A DNA stretch of 55,586 bases from Lysobacteraceae bacterium. Its GTDB lineage: Bacteria; Pseudomonadota; Gammaproteobacteria; Xanthomonadales; BQJN01. Below the pieces are notes generated by a model, which ran no database searches, was not told the origin of the DNA, and worked only from the letters and a program-made list of their open reading frames with translations. A program made the position numbers and the translations under genes. Position 1 is the stretch's first letter, and each line of letters starts with the position of its first letter. The stretch is taken from assembly GCA_021604725.1 (NCBI GenBank), contig BQJN01000016.1:1-55586 (forward strand). Direction: 5' to 3'. This document shows positions 26,436-35,618 of the stretch, piece after piece.

Positions 26436-28244
26436 TTAGTCTTCAACAACATCAACGAAGCGCAGATAAAAACCACCCACCATGGCCCGGTCCGGATAAG
26501 CGATAGCCCTCCTGTTCCACATCAACACCTGAGTGCGAGACAGCCCTGTAATCGCCGCGCAGTCGTCTATCAGCAATCTATTCATGCTTCGATACAACTC
26601 AGTACGCTCAGGTCCAGGCTGCATTACGCTCGCCTTTTCATACCAAAGGTCGTATTGATCGTTCTGGTAGTTGCCATCATTCGAGCCCGGTGTCCGATTC
26701 GGACCATAGAAAAGCTGCAGAATGTTTTCGGCATCAGGGTAGTCCAGGCCCCAGCCCTTGTTGATGATGGGCAGTTCGCTGCGCTTCCACGCCCGATTCA
26801 GATCACCAAACGTGGCAAATTGCTGGAGGACCACCTTGTCTCTTGGGTATCCGATATCGAGCATGAAACTGCGGAACTGCTCGAAAATATTGCGTTGCGT
26901 GATGCTGCCGGGTACGCCGAAGGTTAGAAGCGGCAAGTTCTCAGCTGTCCAGCCGTGTTCGGCCAGCAGGCGTTTTGCGTAGTCGACATCACGTATAACA
27001 CTGTCTGTGGACAGGTTCGGGTCGAACTCGGCCACATCGGGCGGAATCACTCCTGGAAAAATCTCGCCCAGGTCAAAGTAGAAGCGTTCATTGTGCTGTT
27101 GCCAATCGAATCCGGCGATGATGGCGCAACGCAGTGCATGTTGGCGTTCGTTTTGTAACGGATCGGTATGCTGTCCGAATCCCTCGCTATCCATATTGAA
27201 AATATTGAACAACACCGCTGGCTCGGTGGCCACCCGCATCCGATAATCGGTTTGCAGTTCCTCCGCCATTTGCGGTGGCGAGGTCTGCGCAAGCGTTAAG
27301 TCGAGCACCTCATTCGGCGCCAAAGTAAAATCGACCTCGCCGCGCCTGAACGCCGCCCAGCGAGCTGAAGATTCAGGAACGAAGTGGAACTCCAGCTCAT
27401 CGACAAATGGTGGGCTGCGGCCAGCAATGGCCTCGATGCCGAGTTCACCATGTACTGCAGGATCAAAGCCCTCTTCTGCCAGGTCTACCGGTACCGAACG
27501 AAAGCCCTCGTTGGCTCGCAGCACCGCCTTGCTGGTATCGAATGAGACCAACTCAAACGGCCCGGAACCGACCGGGTTTCGCGAAAACTCTCGGCCAAAA
27601 TGGTCCACTGCTTCCTTGGGTACCACCGCCGAGAAGGCGTTGGCCAGGGTGTAGGGCAACTGCGGATAAGGGCGCGTCAGGTGTATCCTCAACTGGTGTG
27701 AGTCAACCAGCTCCAGCCCACTGACCGATTTTGAGTAGTCGGCTCCGGCGGCGGCCCATTGATCAAGGCCCTGGATACGTCCTTGCCACAACCAAGCACC
27801 CTGCGAACGCGTGGCCGGATCGAAGTGCCGCATCATCGAATAGACAACGTCCGCAGCGGTCACTTCTCGTCCCTGCCCATTGTCGAAGGCTGGACTATCG
27901 ATGAATTTGACGCCCCGACGCAATCGGATCGTATAGCTCAGACCATCAGCAGACACCTCGGGCAATGTGGCGGCGAGGTTGGGCTTGAGAGCATAGGGTC
28001 GAGCCAAATATTTGTACATGAACAGCGTGTCATAGACATTGTTCACCACAAATGTCGAATAAATAGTAGCCGCAGCGGCCGGGTCCAGGTCAACCGTGGC
28101 CTGATCCATGGCATGTCGATAGACCTTAAGCTGTGGTGTTTGCTCAGGCGCCCTGTCCTCACACCCTAGCAGTACGGTCATCCCAAGCGTTGCAAGCAGC
28201 ACCCGTCGCAGCAACTGGCCGTCTCGATTAGTTTTTTCCAGCAT
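26436..28244 (-). CDS. Oligopeptide ABC importer substrate-binding lipoprotein (SBP_bac_5)
   Basis: 602 residues. The N-terminus has a lipobox (VLLGC, Cys28), so the mature protein is lipid-anchored and faces the periplasm. The family fold is evident from NVYDTLFMYKYL, GLSYTIRLRRGVKFIDSPAF, VTAADVVYSMMRHFDP, the RNPVGSGPFELVSFD signature and the C-terminal GWGLDYPDAENILQLFYGPNRTPG. This large subgroup binds di- to oligopeptides or other peptides. First gene of the operon; 301 bp of non-coding sequence separate it from fahA. With several exported proteases nearby, import of digestion products is a sensible role (inference). Confidence 0.92.
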   Translation of the reverse strand: MLEKTNRDGQLLRRVLLATLGMTVLLGCEDRAPEQTPQLKVYRHAMDQATVDLDPAAAATIYSTFVVNNVYDTLFMYKYLARPYALKPNLAATLPEVSADGLSYTIRLRRGVKFIDSPAFDNGQGREVTAADVVYSMMRHFDPATRSQGAWLWQGRIQGLDQWAAAGADYSKSVSGLELVDSHQLRIHLTRPYPQLPYTLANAFSAVVPKEAVDHFGREFSRNPVGSGPFELVSFDTSKAVLRANEGFRSVPVDLAEEGFDPAVHGELGIEAIAGRSPPFVDELEFHFVPESSARWAAFRRGEVDFTLAPNEVLDLTLAQTSPPQMAEELQTDYRMRVATEPAVLFNIFNMDSEGFGQHTDPLQNERQHALRCAIIAGFDWQQHNERFYFDLGEIFPGVIPPDVAEFDPNLSTDSVIRDVDYAKRLLAEHGWTAENLPLLTFGVPGSITQRNIFEQFRSFMLDIGYPRDKVVLQQFATFGDLNRAWKRSELPIINKGWGLDYPDAENILQLFYGPNRTPGSNDGNYQNDQYDLWYEKASVMQPGPERTELYRSMNRLLIDDCAAITGLSRTQVLMWNRRAIAYPDRAMVGGFYLRFVDVVED

Positions 28245-28545
28245 GTGTAAAGCCTAACGGAAGCATTGAGCAGCGACAATCCAACTTCTGTGCGGCTATC
28301 GCTTTATTGCATCGCTTTGCGCCAATAGGGGACCAACTCGTGAATCGATAGGTTGACGTTGCGTTCGCCGGAATTGCAGCCGGCTCGAGCCAAGGCTGAT
28401 GCAGCGCATGGCAGTAGCCGTGCAGCTACAAATGACCCACGCAAGCCAAATTCTGAAACTCCGTCAGTTGCATCATCGGGATAGGGCCCAACAACGCGTC
28501 AAGCAGTGGAGGGCACCGATATCCCGATGCCCTTCGTTTCACGCC
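28245..28545. other. Intergenic region between fahA and the peptide-importer operon
   Basis: 301 bp with no supported gene. Near its right end a hairpin (GGGCATCG with CGGTGCCC, 6-base loop, 28515-28536) lies just past the fahA stop and could aid termination, although no T-run follows on the minus strand. The rest should hold the promoter of the importer operon, but no convincing -35/-10 pair was found. Confidence 0.4.
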
Positions 28546-29817
28546 TTACTTGGCCGGCAAAATCTTGGTTGTCACTTCACCAAAGCCAATTCGAATGCCG
28601 TCTTTGGAGCAGTGGCCTCGCAACGTCACAGTATCGCCATCTGCCAGGAATTTCCGCTGTTCACCATTGCCTAGAGTCAGCGGCTTGGTGCCTTTCCAGG
28701 TGATTTCCAACAACGACCCATAGGAGTCTGGGGTCGGACCAGAAATCGTTCCCGAGGCCATCATGTCACCAGCGCGAACGTTGCAGCCGTTCACCGTGTG
28801 GTGCGCCAGCTGTTGAGCCATATTCCAGTACATGTAGCGAAAGTTCGATCGACTCACTACCGTATCGTGCTCACCATCAGGATCGATGGATACTTCCAGT
28901 TCAATATCGAAATTGCGCTCGCCGTCGAACTGTAAATAGTCGAGCACTGCCGGTTCCTGCTTGGGACCGGCCACCCGAAACGGTTCCAAGGCATCGAGGG
29001 TGACAATCCACGGCGACAGCGAAGAAGCGAAGTTCTTCGCCAAAAACGGACCCAGCGGCACGTACTCCCATTTTTGGATATCCCGCGCTGACCAGTCATT
29101 GAACAGCGCCAGGCCGAAGATGTAGTCCTCAGCTTCCGCCACCGATATGGAATCACCCAAGGGCTTGCCTGGAAGGGTAACGAAGGCCATTTCAAGCTCG
29201 ATATCGAGCAGCTTGCAGGGGCCGAACACCGGCGCATCAGCACCGTCTGGCATCATCTGTCCTTTTGGCCTGTGGATCGGCTGCCCAGACAAAATGATGG
29301 ACGAAGACCGTCCGTGATAACCCACCGGCAAATGCCGCCAGTTGGGCAACAAGGCATTGTTTGGATCCCGAAACATGGTGCCAACGTTGGTGGCATGCTC
29401 AATGCTTGAGTAAAAGTCGGTGTAATCACCGATCTCAATCGGTAGACGCATTTTCACTGCAGAACAGTGGTGCAAGGCGCGATCACGTAGGGAAGAATCG
29501 TCGCGCAGCACATCGTTGTCAGCACGCAGCAGCTCAGACAAGCGCTTGCGTAGTGCACGAATCGCCGCTTTGCCACCTTGCATCAATGGGTTGAGCACTG
29601 GTGCGTGGTATGCGGTACGCTCGATGCCCACTTCGTCTAAAAGGCCCGCTTCAGCCAGCACCGCCAAATCCAGCGCGTGATCACCAATCGCAACTGCCGG
29701 TCTCGGCTCAGCACCATCGGGCTCGATAATGCCGAACGGCAGATTCTGGATTGGAAAATCGCTGTCCGCAGGGACTTCAACCCAGCTCACCAGTCGTGAA
29801 TCGTTGGCTTCAATCAT
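28546..29817 (-). CDS. fahA: Fumarylacetoacetase
   Basis: 423 residues, the normal size. Catalyses the last step of tyrosine degradation: fumarylacetoacetate to fumarate and acetoacetate. Diagnostic blocks: YTDFYSSIEHATNVGTMFR with the metal Asp and catalytic His, the WRHLPVGYHGRSSSI stretch, DIELEMAFV with metal-ligand glutamates, and FNDWSARDIQKWEYVPLGPF followed by LAKNFASSLSPWIV. The start is the ATG at 29817 (MIEANDSRLVSW); the frame is open to 29880 but lacks support. No other tyrosine catabolic genes are in the window. Divergent from the MAPEG gene. Confidence 0.96.
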   Translation of the reverse strand: MIEANDSRLVSWVEVPADSDFPIQNLPFGIIEPDGAEPRPAVAIGDHALDLAVLAEAGLLDEVGIERTAYHAPVLNPLMQGGKAAIRALRKRLSELLRADNDVLRDDSSLRDRALHHCSAVKMRLPIEIGDYTDFYSSIEHATNVGTMFRDPNNALLPNWRHLPVGYHGRSSSIILSGQPIHRPKGQMMPDGADAPVFGPCKLLDIELEMAFVTLPGKPLGDSISVAEAEDYIFGLALFNDWSARDIQKWEYVPLGPFLAKNFASSLSPWIVTLDALEPFRVAGPKQEPAVLDYLQFDGERNFDIELEVSIDPDGEHDTVVSRSNFRYMYWNMAQQLAHHTVNGCNVRAGDMMASGTISGPTPDSYGSLLEITWKGTKPLTLGNGEQRKFLADGDTVTLRGHCSKDGIRIGFGEVTTKILPAK

Positions 29818-29960
29818 GTCTTTACATTTGGCGTAAAAAAAGGGGAGGCAAAGCCTATCAGGGGGACCGCTTGAGGACAATGATCGCGGCCTGGTCTATT
29901 CACGTTCCGAATAGCCCAATAGGATAGACTCGCGAAGTTTGCGACTTGCCGAATCGATAC

Positions 29961-30374
29961 ATGAACACAACTCTAATCTGGCCCATGATTGCGATGGTAG
30001 CGCTGACCTTTACAGTTTGGATACGAATGTATTACGTGCGAATTGGTGAAATGCGTCGGCGCCGCATTCATCCGCAATCGGTCGATACCAGTCGCAGCAA
30101 AGGCGTACTGGAAGACGTGGCGGCCGCCGACAACCTGAAGAACTTGTTCGAAATCCCGGTGTTGTTCTACGTTGCATGCCTTACTGCGATTGTAGCCGGC
30201 GCGGTTACACCGTTGATACAAGGCTTGGCCTGGTCATTCGTCGGTCTACGTGTGGCACACAGTCTGATTCATATTAGCTACAACCGAGTCATGCACCGCT
30301 TTATCGTCTATGTATTAGGGGCCCTTTGCGCGTTCGCCATGTGGGGCCTTTTGGCGGTGGAAATAGCGCTCTAG
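29961..30374 (+). CDS. MAPEG family membrane protein
   Basis: 137 residues with four hydrophobic segments (LIWPMIAMVALTFTVWI, the FEIPVLFYVACLTAIVA segment, LIQGLAWSFVGLRVAHSL, the IVYVLGALCAFAMWGLL segment). The conserved MAPEG elements are ADNLKNLFEIPVLFY and RVAHSLIHISYNRVMHR. Family members in eukaryotes act in eicosanoid and glutathione metabolism; the bacterial role is generally unknown. The ATG at 29961 gives the first helix; a TTG lies five codons upstream. Its stop overlaps the CTAG at 30371-30374, which is also the inferred ancestral stop of the convergent RND adaptor gene before repeat A2 inserted. Confidence 0.85.
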   Translation: MNTTLIWPMIAMVALTFTVWIRMYYVRIGEMRRRRIHPQSVDTSRSKGVLEDVAAADNLKNLFEIPVLFYVACLTAIVAGAVTPLIQGLAWSFVGLRVAHSLIHISYNRVMHRFIVYVLGALCAFAMWGLLAVEIAL

Positions 30375-30403
30375 CCGGTAGGAGAGCACCATATGGCCCA
30401 ACT

Positions 30404-30436
30404 AGAGCGAGTCCACGCTAATCGTGAACGACCTCT
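30404..30436 (-). repeat. Family A remnant made of the two element ends only
   Basis: 33 bp starting AGAGCGAGTCCACG and ending CGTGAACGACCTCT: the two termini of an A element joined with the interior missing. It is preceded by AACT (30400-30403) and separated from the complete copy A2 by another AACT (30437-30440), so the two stand in tandem. It looks like an internal deletion derivative. Confidence 0.75.
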
Positions 30437-30440
30437 AACT

Positions 30441-30594
30441 AGAGCGCGTCCACAGTTTACGTTTCTGGGCCAGCTCGACCGGTCCACGGATGGGTCGGCA
30501 TTTTCAAGTTATTGAAAATGAAGAACTTTCATAACCGCGCTTCTGAGAGTTCGTGTCCGCGTTAGCCATGGATGGCTAATCGTGGACGACTTCT
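30441..30594 (-). repeat. Family A multi-hairpin element, copy A2
   Basis: 154 bp in the opposite orientation to A1 and A3, starting AGAGCGCGTCCACAG and ending GTGGACGACTTCT on the plus strand. Flanked by AACT at 30437-30440 and 30595-30598. It carries the CATTTTCAA/TTGAAAATG-type stem, the GAACTTTCA-type stem, TTAGCCAT/ATGGCTAA and the CCGGTCC-type stem in the usual order. It lies between the convergent MAPEG and RND-adaptor genes, and its last two bases form part of the adaptor's stop codon. Confidence 0.88.
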
Positions 30595-31672
30595 AACTGG
30601 CCGTCACATCGATCACCGATACAGCTTGACCATCGCTAAGGGTTTCGCCGCCGCGAACAACCACCTGATCCCCCTCGCCAAGTTCGCCACTGACGGCCAC
30701 GAATTCGCCCGAGCTTTCACCGGTTTGCACCGCAACTCTTTCCGCCGTGCCGTCATCGCGAACGCGGTAAACGTAGGTCCCATCTTGCCGCAGGATTAGG
30801 GCATCGCGATTGACCGCCAGGGTGTCTTTGGCTGACCGTAGTGGAACGGCGACGCTGACCAACTGGCCAAGACTCCATACGAAACGGGCCTCAGGCGGCA
30901 AATCGATGCGCAACTCCATCGCTTGAGTGCGGCTGTCTACCGGCGGCACGACCGAGCGCACGATGCCAGTGAAGCTCGATTCGAAACCGAACAGGCGAAG
31001 CTCATCATTGACACGAACACGACCGGCATGATGCAGCGGCGCCAACACCCTAACCTCGAGTGATTCGGTGTCTGTCATGCGGCCCAGCACGGTTCCCCGC
31101 CCTACTGTCTCACCTTCCCGGTGCACTCTCGCGGTCACAACGCCGTCAAAACCGGCCTTGATGCTGGATCGGTTTAGTTGATCCTGTGTTTGCTGAATTC
31201 GACTGCGAGCGATAGCCAGGTCACTGGCCGCAATATCTCGATTGGATAGGGTTTGCTCTAGCTGCGTTGCTGCCGTGCTGTTGCGCGTCACCAGGTTGCG
31301 TTCACGTTCTACCTGCTTTTCCAGGTAGTCGAGTTGGGAGCTGGCACGCCTGGCTTGCGCCTCCAGTTCCTCAAGTTGCAATTGCAAAGGTCGGGTATCA
31401 ATGGTGGCTACAACATCGCCAGCTTTGACCGCCGTCCCTGGTTCGGCAACATAGGTTAGCTGCCCGTCGACCGCTGCGGTGATTTGCATGTCATTGCGAC
31501 TGAACAGCGTTCCGGTGATCGGCACGGTCGGAACAATTTCGGTGCTAATTACGCGATCGACACGTACCGGACTGGGCGGCGGCCCTTCGCCACCGCCGGG
31601 TGCCTGTGCTGAGGCAGCAAGAACCGTCAAGAAGCCGCATGCAGCGAGTATTGCTGGTTTGAAAATATTCAT
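30593..31672 (-). CDS. RND efflux periplasmic adaptor (membrane fusion protein)
   Basis: 359 residues with a signal sequence (MNIFKPAILAACGFLTVLAASAQA). The order is typical: lipoyl half (AVDGQLTYVAEPGTAVKAGDVVATIDTRPL), a coiled-coil hairpin of about 80 residues rich in E, Q and R, second lipoyl half (SIKAGFDGVVTARVHREGETVGRGTVLG), beta-barrel and membrane-proximal domain ending VRGGETLSDGQAVSVID. It links the RND pump to an outer-membrane channel. Its ATG overlaps the pump gene's stop (ATGA), so the two are coupled. The TAG stop is made of one base of the target duplication plus two bases of repeat A2; before insertion the frame probably continued nine codons. Confidence 0.92.
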   Translation of the reverse strand: MNIFKPAILAACGFLTVLAASAQAPGGGEGPPPSPVRVDRVISTEIVPTVPITGTLFSRNDMQITAAVDGQLTYVAEPGTAVKAGDVVATIDTRPLQLQLEELEAQARRASSQLDYLEKQVERERNLVTRNSTAATQLEQTLSNRDIAASDLAIARSRIQQTQDQLNRSSIKAGFDGVVTARVHREGETVGRGTVLGRMTDTESLEVRVLAPLHHAGRVRVNDELRLFGFESSFTGIVRSVVPPVDSRTQAMELRIDLPPEARFVWSLGQLVSVAVPLRSAKDTLAVNRDALILRQDGTYVYRVRDDGTAERVAVQTGESSGEFVAVSGELGEGDQVVVRGGETLSDGQAVSVIDVTAS

Positions 31673-34600
31673 TGGCTGACTCCAGCACGGGCCGTGAACT
31701 TCTTGCTCAGGCGCTCGCGCAATTGATAAAAGATGTCGCCCTGTTCGCCCATTCGCAGCAGGCTGGGCATCAACACCAAAGTAAATATGGCCGAAAACAG
31801 CATGCCGCCGACAATGACCGTGGCCAGGCCGCGGTAAATGTCAGATCCGGTGCCTGGAATCAGCATTAGCGGCAACATACCGAAGATGCTGGTCAAAGTA
31901 CTCATGTAGACCGGCCGTGCTCGCACTCGAACAGCGGCTTCCACCGCTTTGTTTCGAGGCAGGCCATCTCTTTCACCATCGCGAGTCTGACTAACCAACA
32001 GGATTGCGTTATTGACGACCAGGCCAAGCAGGATAATGAAGCCAATCATGGTCAGCATGTCCAATGACTGATAACTGACAAGATTTAACAACCAAAGTGC
32101 GGTGATCCCTCCGGCCAATGCCAATGGCATCACCAGCAAAACCAAAGCAGAATCGCGCAGCGACTTGAAAATTGCCGCCATCACCATGAACAGAATCAAC
32201 ACCGCCAACAGGAAATTCTGCAGCATGCTGTTGAGCGCCCCCTCCAACTGCCCCGCGCTACCACGATAGTTGATTGAAGAACCGGCTGGCAATGCAGCGA
32301 AAATGGTGGGTCCAACTTCATTGCGCAGCGTTTCCAGCGCCTCCTCAACTGTCACCTCATCAGGCGGATTGACCTGCAGACTGATGGTGCGCTGTCCATC
32401 AAACCGTTGCAGCTGGGTCGGGCCGACCGTTCGTTGAATCGTGGCCAGCGAGCCAATGGTCTGCGGTCCAGCCAGCGGTGTGGCGATCGGCATCGCCGAC
32501 AATTCGTCCGGATTGGTCCATTTGCCGGTTCTCAAAATCATGTTGAATCGGTCGTTGCCATCGAAATATTCGCCGACAAACAAGCCGCCGGTCATCGCTC
32601 GAACGGCGTTTGACAGGTCGCGTGGCGTCAAACCCGCCTCGGTGATGCGTCGTCGATCCGGCAGAATTTGCAGCTCGGGTTCCGCCAGAGTCAGCCCCGG
32701 AACAGGACGAACCACGGCCCCTGGCAGGACTTCACGAATTTTGCCCAGGCCGACACGCGCTGCATTCATCAAGCCCGCAACATCGGCACCCTGCAGATCC
32801 ACGGATATGGTTCGCGATCCATTGAAGCCAATGCCAAGCAGGGAGGCGCGACTGGTGAAGGCCTGAGTGTCGGGAATTCCGGCGAGGAAACCACCGCGAA
32901 ACATCTCCAGCCATTGTTCGGTCTCGGCAGGGTCTTCGGGGTAGAAATAGAGAATGTTGAACGAGCCAAACATCGACAGGTTGTAACCTTTGCCGTAGGG
33001 CGCCTTTTCCTTGTCCATGTGCGGCCGCAGCCGCTCGATAATGTCCGCGCCAATTTCGTTCTGGAAAACGTCATTGTTGATGCCCGGCGGCATGTTGAAA
33101 AACACGGTCACCGCATCAGCCTCGGCAGATGGCAAAAAATCCGCTTTCGGTTTTAGACCCAGCACCAGGCTAACTGAGATGACGGTCAGACCAACAACCC
33201 ACGCCAAACGTGCCGTTCCGGTTCGGGTCAGCTTCATGACCAAAGCGGTGATCGCGTCCCACCATTTGGTGAATCGATCCTCAGGTGGCAAGTCCTTGAG
33301 CCACAGTCTCGACGCCACCGGAACAATGGTCATGGCCGCAAAGAAGGACGCCAATACGGCAACAGACAGCGTCAATGCCAGGTCAGAAAACATTTGACCT
33401 TCAACCCCACCCATAAACAGGATCGGCAGGAAGATGGCCACGGTGGTCAATGTGGACGCAAACAACGCCCCTCGCACCTGATCGGCACCGAGACGCACCG
33501 CATCACCCGGTGACTTGCCCTGTTGCTGGTAGCGCACAATGTTCTCCTGAACAATGATCGCTGCATCCAGCACAAGACCCACCGCGAAGGCCAGGCCGGC
33601 CAGTGAAATCACATTCAGCGACACGTTGAACACCTGCAGCGCGATAAATGCGACCGCCAACGATACGGGAATGGCACCCGCAATAATCAACGTGGCCCGG
33701 CCGGCGCGCAAAAAGAACCAAAGCACGCCGATGGCCAACAGCACGCCGAGACCGAGGTTGTTTTGCACCAGTGCAATGGCGCGGCGGATATAGATGGATG
33801 CGTCAAAGCTGAGTTCGACGATCATGCCTTCGGCAGCAGCCGGACCGGCATTGAGCTCAGCAATGGCTTCGTTAACATGGTCCAAAACATCAACCGTGTT
33901 GGCATTGTTGTCGCCGGCAACGCCGATATAGAACGCGGGATAGCCGGAACGGATGTTAAACCCGAACGGATCGACTTGCGTCTTGCTGACTGTCGCTACT
34001 TCACGCAAGTGAATCGGACGCTCGCCAACCCAGGCCACGATCAAGTCGTCCAGTCGATCTACGGTCTCCTGGCCGATAACGCGAACCGTATACTGGCGCC
34101 GCCCGACGTCGGCGAAGCCGCCAGAGCTGTCGCTGGCACCTGCCACCGCCTGTGAGATTTGATTGATGGATACACCGAGGGCTGCGGCTCGCCATGGATC
34201 GAAGGTAATTCGAACCTCTTGCGGCCTGAAGCCATTCATGTCGACCCGAACGACACCAGGGATTCTGGCCAGTCGCGGCTCGATGACATCGCGGAACAGG
34301 CGCTCATACTTGGGCGAGGCCACATCGGTGTCCGGGTTGTCGCGTGTCGGATAAACCTGGATCGAGGCGACATAGCCGCCGCCGCGACCGCCGCCGGCGT
34401 TGACAAAGGGCTCGTTGGCATCGGCCGGTAGCGGCGGGGCTTGATTCAGGTTGTTGATCACGTTGATCAACGCCTGGTCCATATTTTCGTCAACCGCGAA
34501 AGTCAGTGTGACACTGCCAAAGCCGCGAGCAATTGTGGAGTTGATCTCCTGCACTCCTCGCGTTCGTCTGAGCACCTCCTCCTGCGGCTCGATGATCTGC

Positions 34601-34809
34601 GACTCCATTTCGGCTGGTGCCGCCTCACGCCAATTGGTGAAAACCGTGATCTGTGGGCGCTCGAGAACGGGCAGTAGCTGAATCGGCCGGCTGGATATCG
34701 ACAGAAACCCAAACACCATAATGAGCGCCACGACAGCGGCTACCGCTGCCGGATTCTTTAGACTGATCTGGGTCAGGTTCATTGCTGCTGCCCCCGCAGG
34801 CTGCTTCAT
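31669..34809 (-). CDS. RND efflux transporter permease (HAE1 family)
   Basis: 1046 residues, the full RND length, with the twelve-helix layout and two large periplasmic loops. Recognisable: N-terminal LKNPAAVAAVVALIMVFGFLS, SRPIQLLPVLERPQITVFTN, VGLVLDAAIIVQENIVRY in helix 4 with the proton-relay Asp, and the C-terminal LMLIPGTGSDIYRGLATVIV. Proton-driven export of lipophilic or toxic compounds with the adaptor gene that overlaps its end. Starts at 34809 (MKQPAGAAA) or 34782 (MNLTQISLKNP); the second matches the family start better, while an AGGA lies just before the first. No outer-membrane channel gene follows. Confidence 0.94.
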   Translation of the reverse strand: MKQPAGAAAMNLTQISLKNPAAVAAVVALIMVFGFLSISSRPIQLLPVLERPQITVFTNWREAAPAEMESQIIEPQEEVLRRTRGVQEINSTIARGFGSVTLTFAVDENMDQALINVINNLNQAPPLPADANEPFVNAGGGRGGGYVASIQVYPTRDNPDTDVASPKYERLFRDVIEPRLARIPGVVRVDMNGFRPQEVRITFDPWRAAALGVSINQISQAVAGASDSSGGFADVGRRQYTVRVIGQETVDRLDDLIVAWVGERPIHLREVATVSKTQVDPFGFNIRSGYPAFYIGVAGDNNANTVDVLDHVNEAIAELNAGPAAAEGMIVELSFDASIYIRRAIALVQNNLGLGVLLAIGVLWFFLRAGRATLIIAGAIPVSLAVAFIALQVFNVSLNVISLAGLAFAVGLVLDAAIIVQENIVRYQQQGKSPGDAVRLGADQVRGALFASTLTTVAIFLPILFMGGVEGQMFSDLALTLSVAVLASFFAAMTIVPVASRLWLKDLPPEDRFTKWWDAITALVMKLTRTGTARLAWVVGLTVISVSLVLGLKPKADFLPSAEADAVTVFFNMPPGINNDVFQNEIGADIIERLRPHMDKEKAPYGKGYNLSMFGSFNILYFYPEDPAETEQWLEMFRGGFLAGIPDTQAFTSRASLLGIGFNGSRTISVDLQGADVAGLMNAARVGLGKIREVLPGAVVRPVPGLTLAEPELQILPDRRRITEAGLTPRDLSNAVRAMTGGLFVGEYFDGNDRFNMILRTGKWTNPDELSAMPIATPLAGPQTIGSLATIQRTVGPTQLQRFDGQRTISLQVNPPDEVTVEEALETLRNEVGPTIFAALPAGSSINYRGSAGQLEGALNSMLQNFLLAVLILFMVMAAIFKSLRDSALVLLVMPLALAGGITALWLLNLVSYQSLDMLTMIGFIILLGLVVNNAILLVSQTRDGERDGLPRNKAVEAAVRVRARPVYMSTLTSIFGMLPLMLIPGTGSDIYRGLATVIVGGMLFSAIFTLVLMPSLLRMGEQGDIFYQLRERLSKKFTARAGVSQ

Positions 34810-34950
34810 AGTCCTAAGGTGGCGGAGTGTGGACAGTTCCCAACGATGTCAAATGTGCCGGTTTACACAGCTTGCGGTAAAGCGACGGGAATGCGCGACA
34901 AACGGTGAACCATGCCTTGGCTGGCGTAGCAGACAGGGACCGGGGACGCT

Positions 34951-35487
34951 CTATTGGAGAGCCAATTGCTCCACCTGCAAGTCACCTACCGCATCCACTT
35001 CAATCTGATAGTGAGCTGATTGATCGCGGGCAATCAAATGTAGGCGAAACGGGCTCCACTCGCCGGTGCCATCACACCACAGGACCGGGCCGGGCACCTC
35101 CGGCGGCACCCACAGATCGCCGTCAAGCTCCAACTCCCATCGAACCGCTTCGGAGGGCTCAAAAAAGGCTTCGAACGGGACCCACTCACCTTCCACAGGT
35201 CGCATCGCCGTGAAAGTATCTTCAACGATGGAAACGGCACGAATGTCATTGAGCAACAAGCCCTGCTGACAGATATCAATTATGCGAGCAGAGAAGCGCT
35301 CCGCATCGAGCTGTGCGTAACGTGAGCCGTCAGCACTGGACAGAGAAATCACGGCAAAGGTCACCACGATGCCCGAGATGATCACCACCACCAGCACTTC
35401 GATCAGCGTAAAGGCTCGCTGAAACCTGCGAGATTGCCAAGGCGCTTCTTGCGTGCGCCTAGCTAGAGGTCGTCCACGATTAGCCAT
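34951..35487 (-). CDS. gspH: Type II secretion minor pseudopilin GspH, 5' end rearranged by repeat A3
   Basis: About 178 residues. The prepilin motif RAFTLIEVLVVVIISG is followed by the hydrophobic helix and a GspH-like C-terminal domain with the WCDGTGEW segment. GspH caps the pseudopilus of the type II secretion system. The only in-frame ATG upstream of the prepilin motif is at 35487 (then 35541 and 35547), inside repeat A3, so the first residues (MANRGRPLA) are encoded by the element. Without A3 the gene would start at 35630 with MSVARRTQEAPW, 36 bp after gspG. No ribosome-binding site is seen before the present start. The other gsp genes are not in the window. Confidence 0.8.
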   Translation of the reverse strand: MANRGRPLARRTQEAPWQSRRFQRAFTLIEVLVVVIISGIVVTFAVISLSSADGSRYAQLDAERFSARIIDICQQGLLLNDIRAVSIVEDTFTAMRPVEGEWVPFEAFFEPSEAVRWELELDGDLWVPPEVPGPVLWCDGTGEWSPFRLHLIARDQSAHYQIEVDAVGDLQVEQLALQ

Positions 35488-35618
35488 CCATGGCCAACGC
35501 GGACACGAACCTTCAGAAGCGCGGTTATGAAAGTTCTTCATTTTCAATGGCTTGAAAATGCCGGTCCATCCGTGGACCGGTCGAGCTGGTCCAGAAACGT
35601 TAACTGTGGACGCGCTCT
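35465..35618 (+). repeat. Family A multi-hairpin element, copy A3, inserted in gspH
   Basis: 154 bp from AGAGGTCGTCCAC to GTGGACGCGCTCT with AGCT on both sides (35461-35464 and 35619-35622). Internal stems: TTAGCCAT/ATGGCCAA, GAACCTTCA/TGAAAGTTC with a 12-base loop, CATTTTCAA/TTGAAAATG (35539-35560) and CCGGTCCA/TGGACCGG (35561-35580). Removing the element plus one AGCT restores an uninterrupted gspH reading frame, which defines the insertion ends. Confidence 0.92.

Noticed and set aside
35488..35547. GspH starting at MKMKNFHNRASEG
   Set aside because: Possible, but these codons are the body of repeat A3, and the nearest in-frame ATG at 35487 is sufficient. The true start needs experiment.
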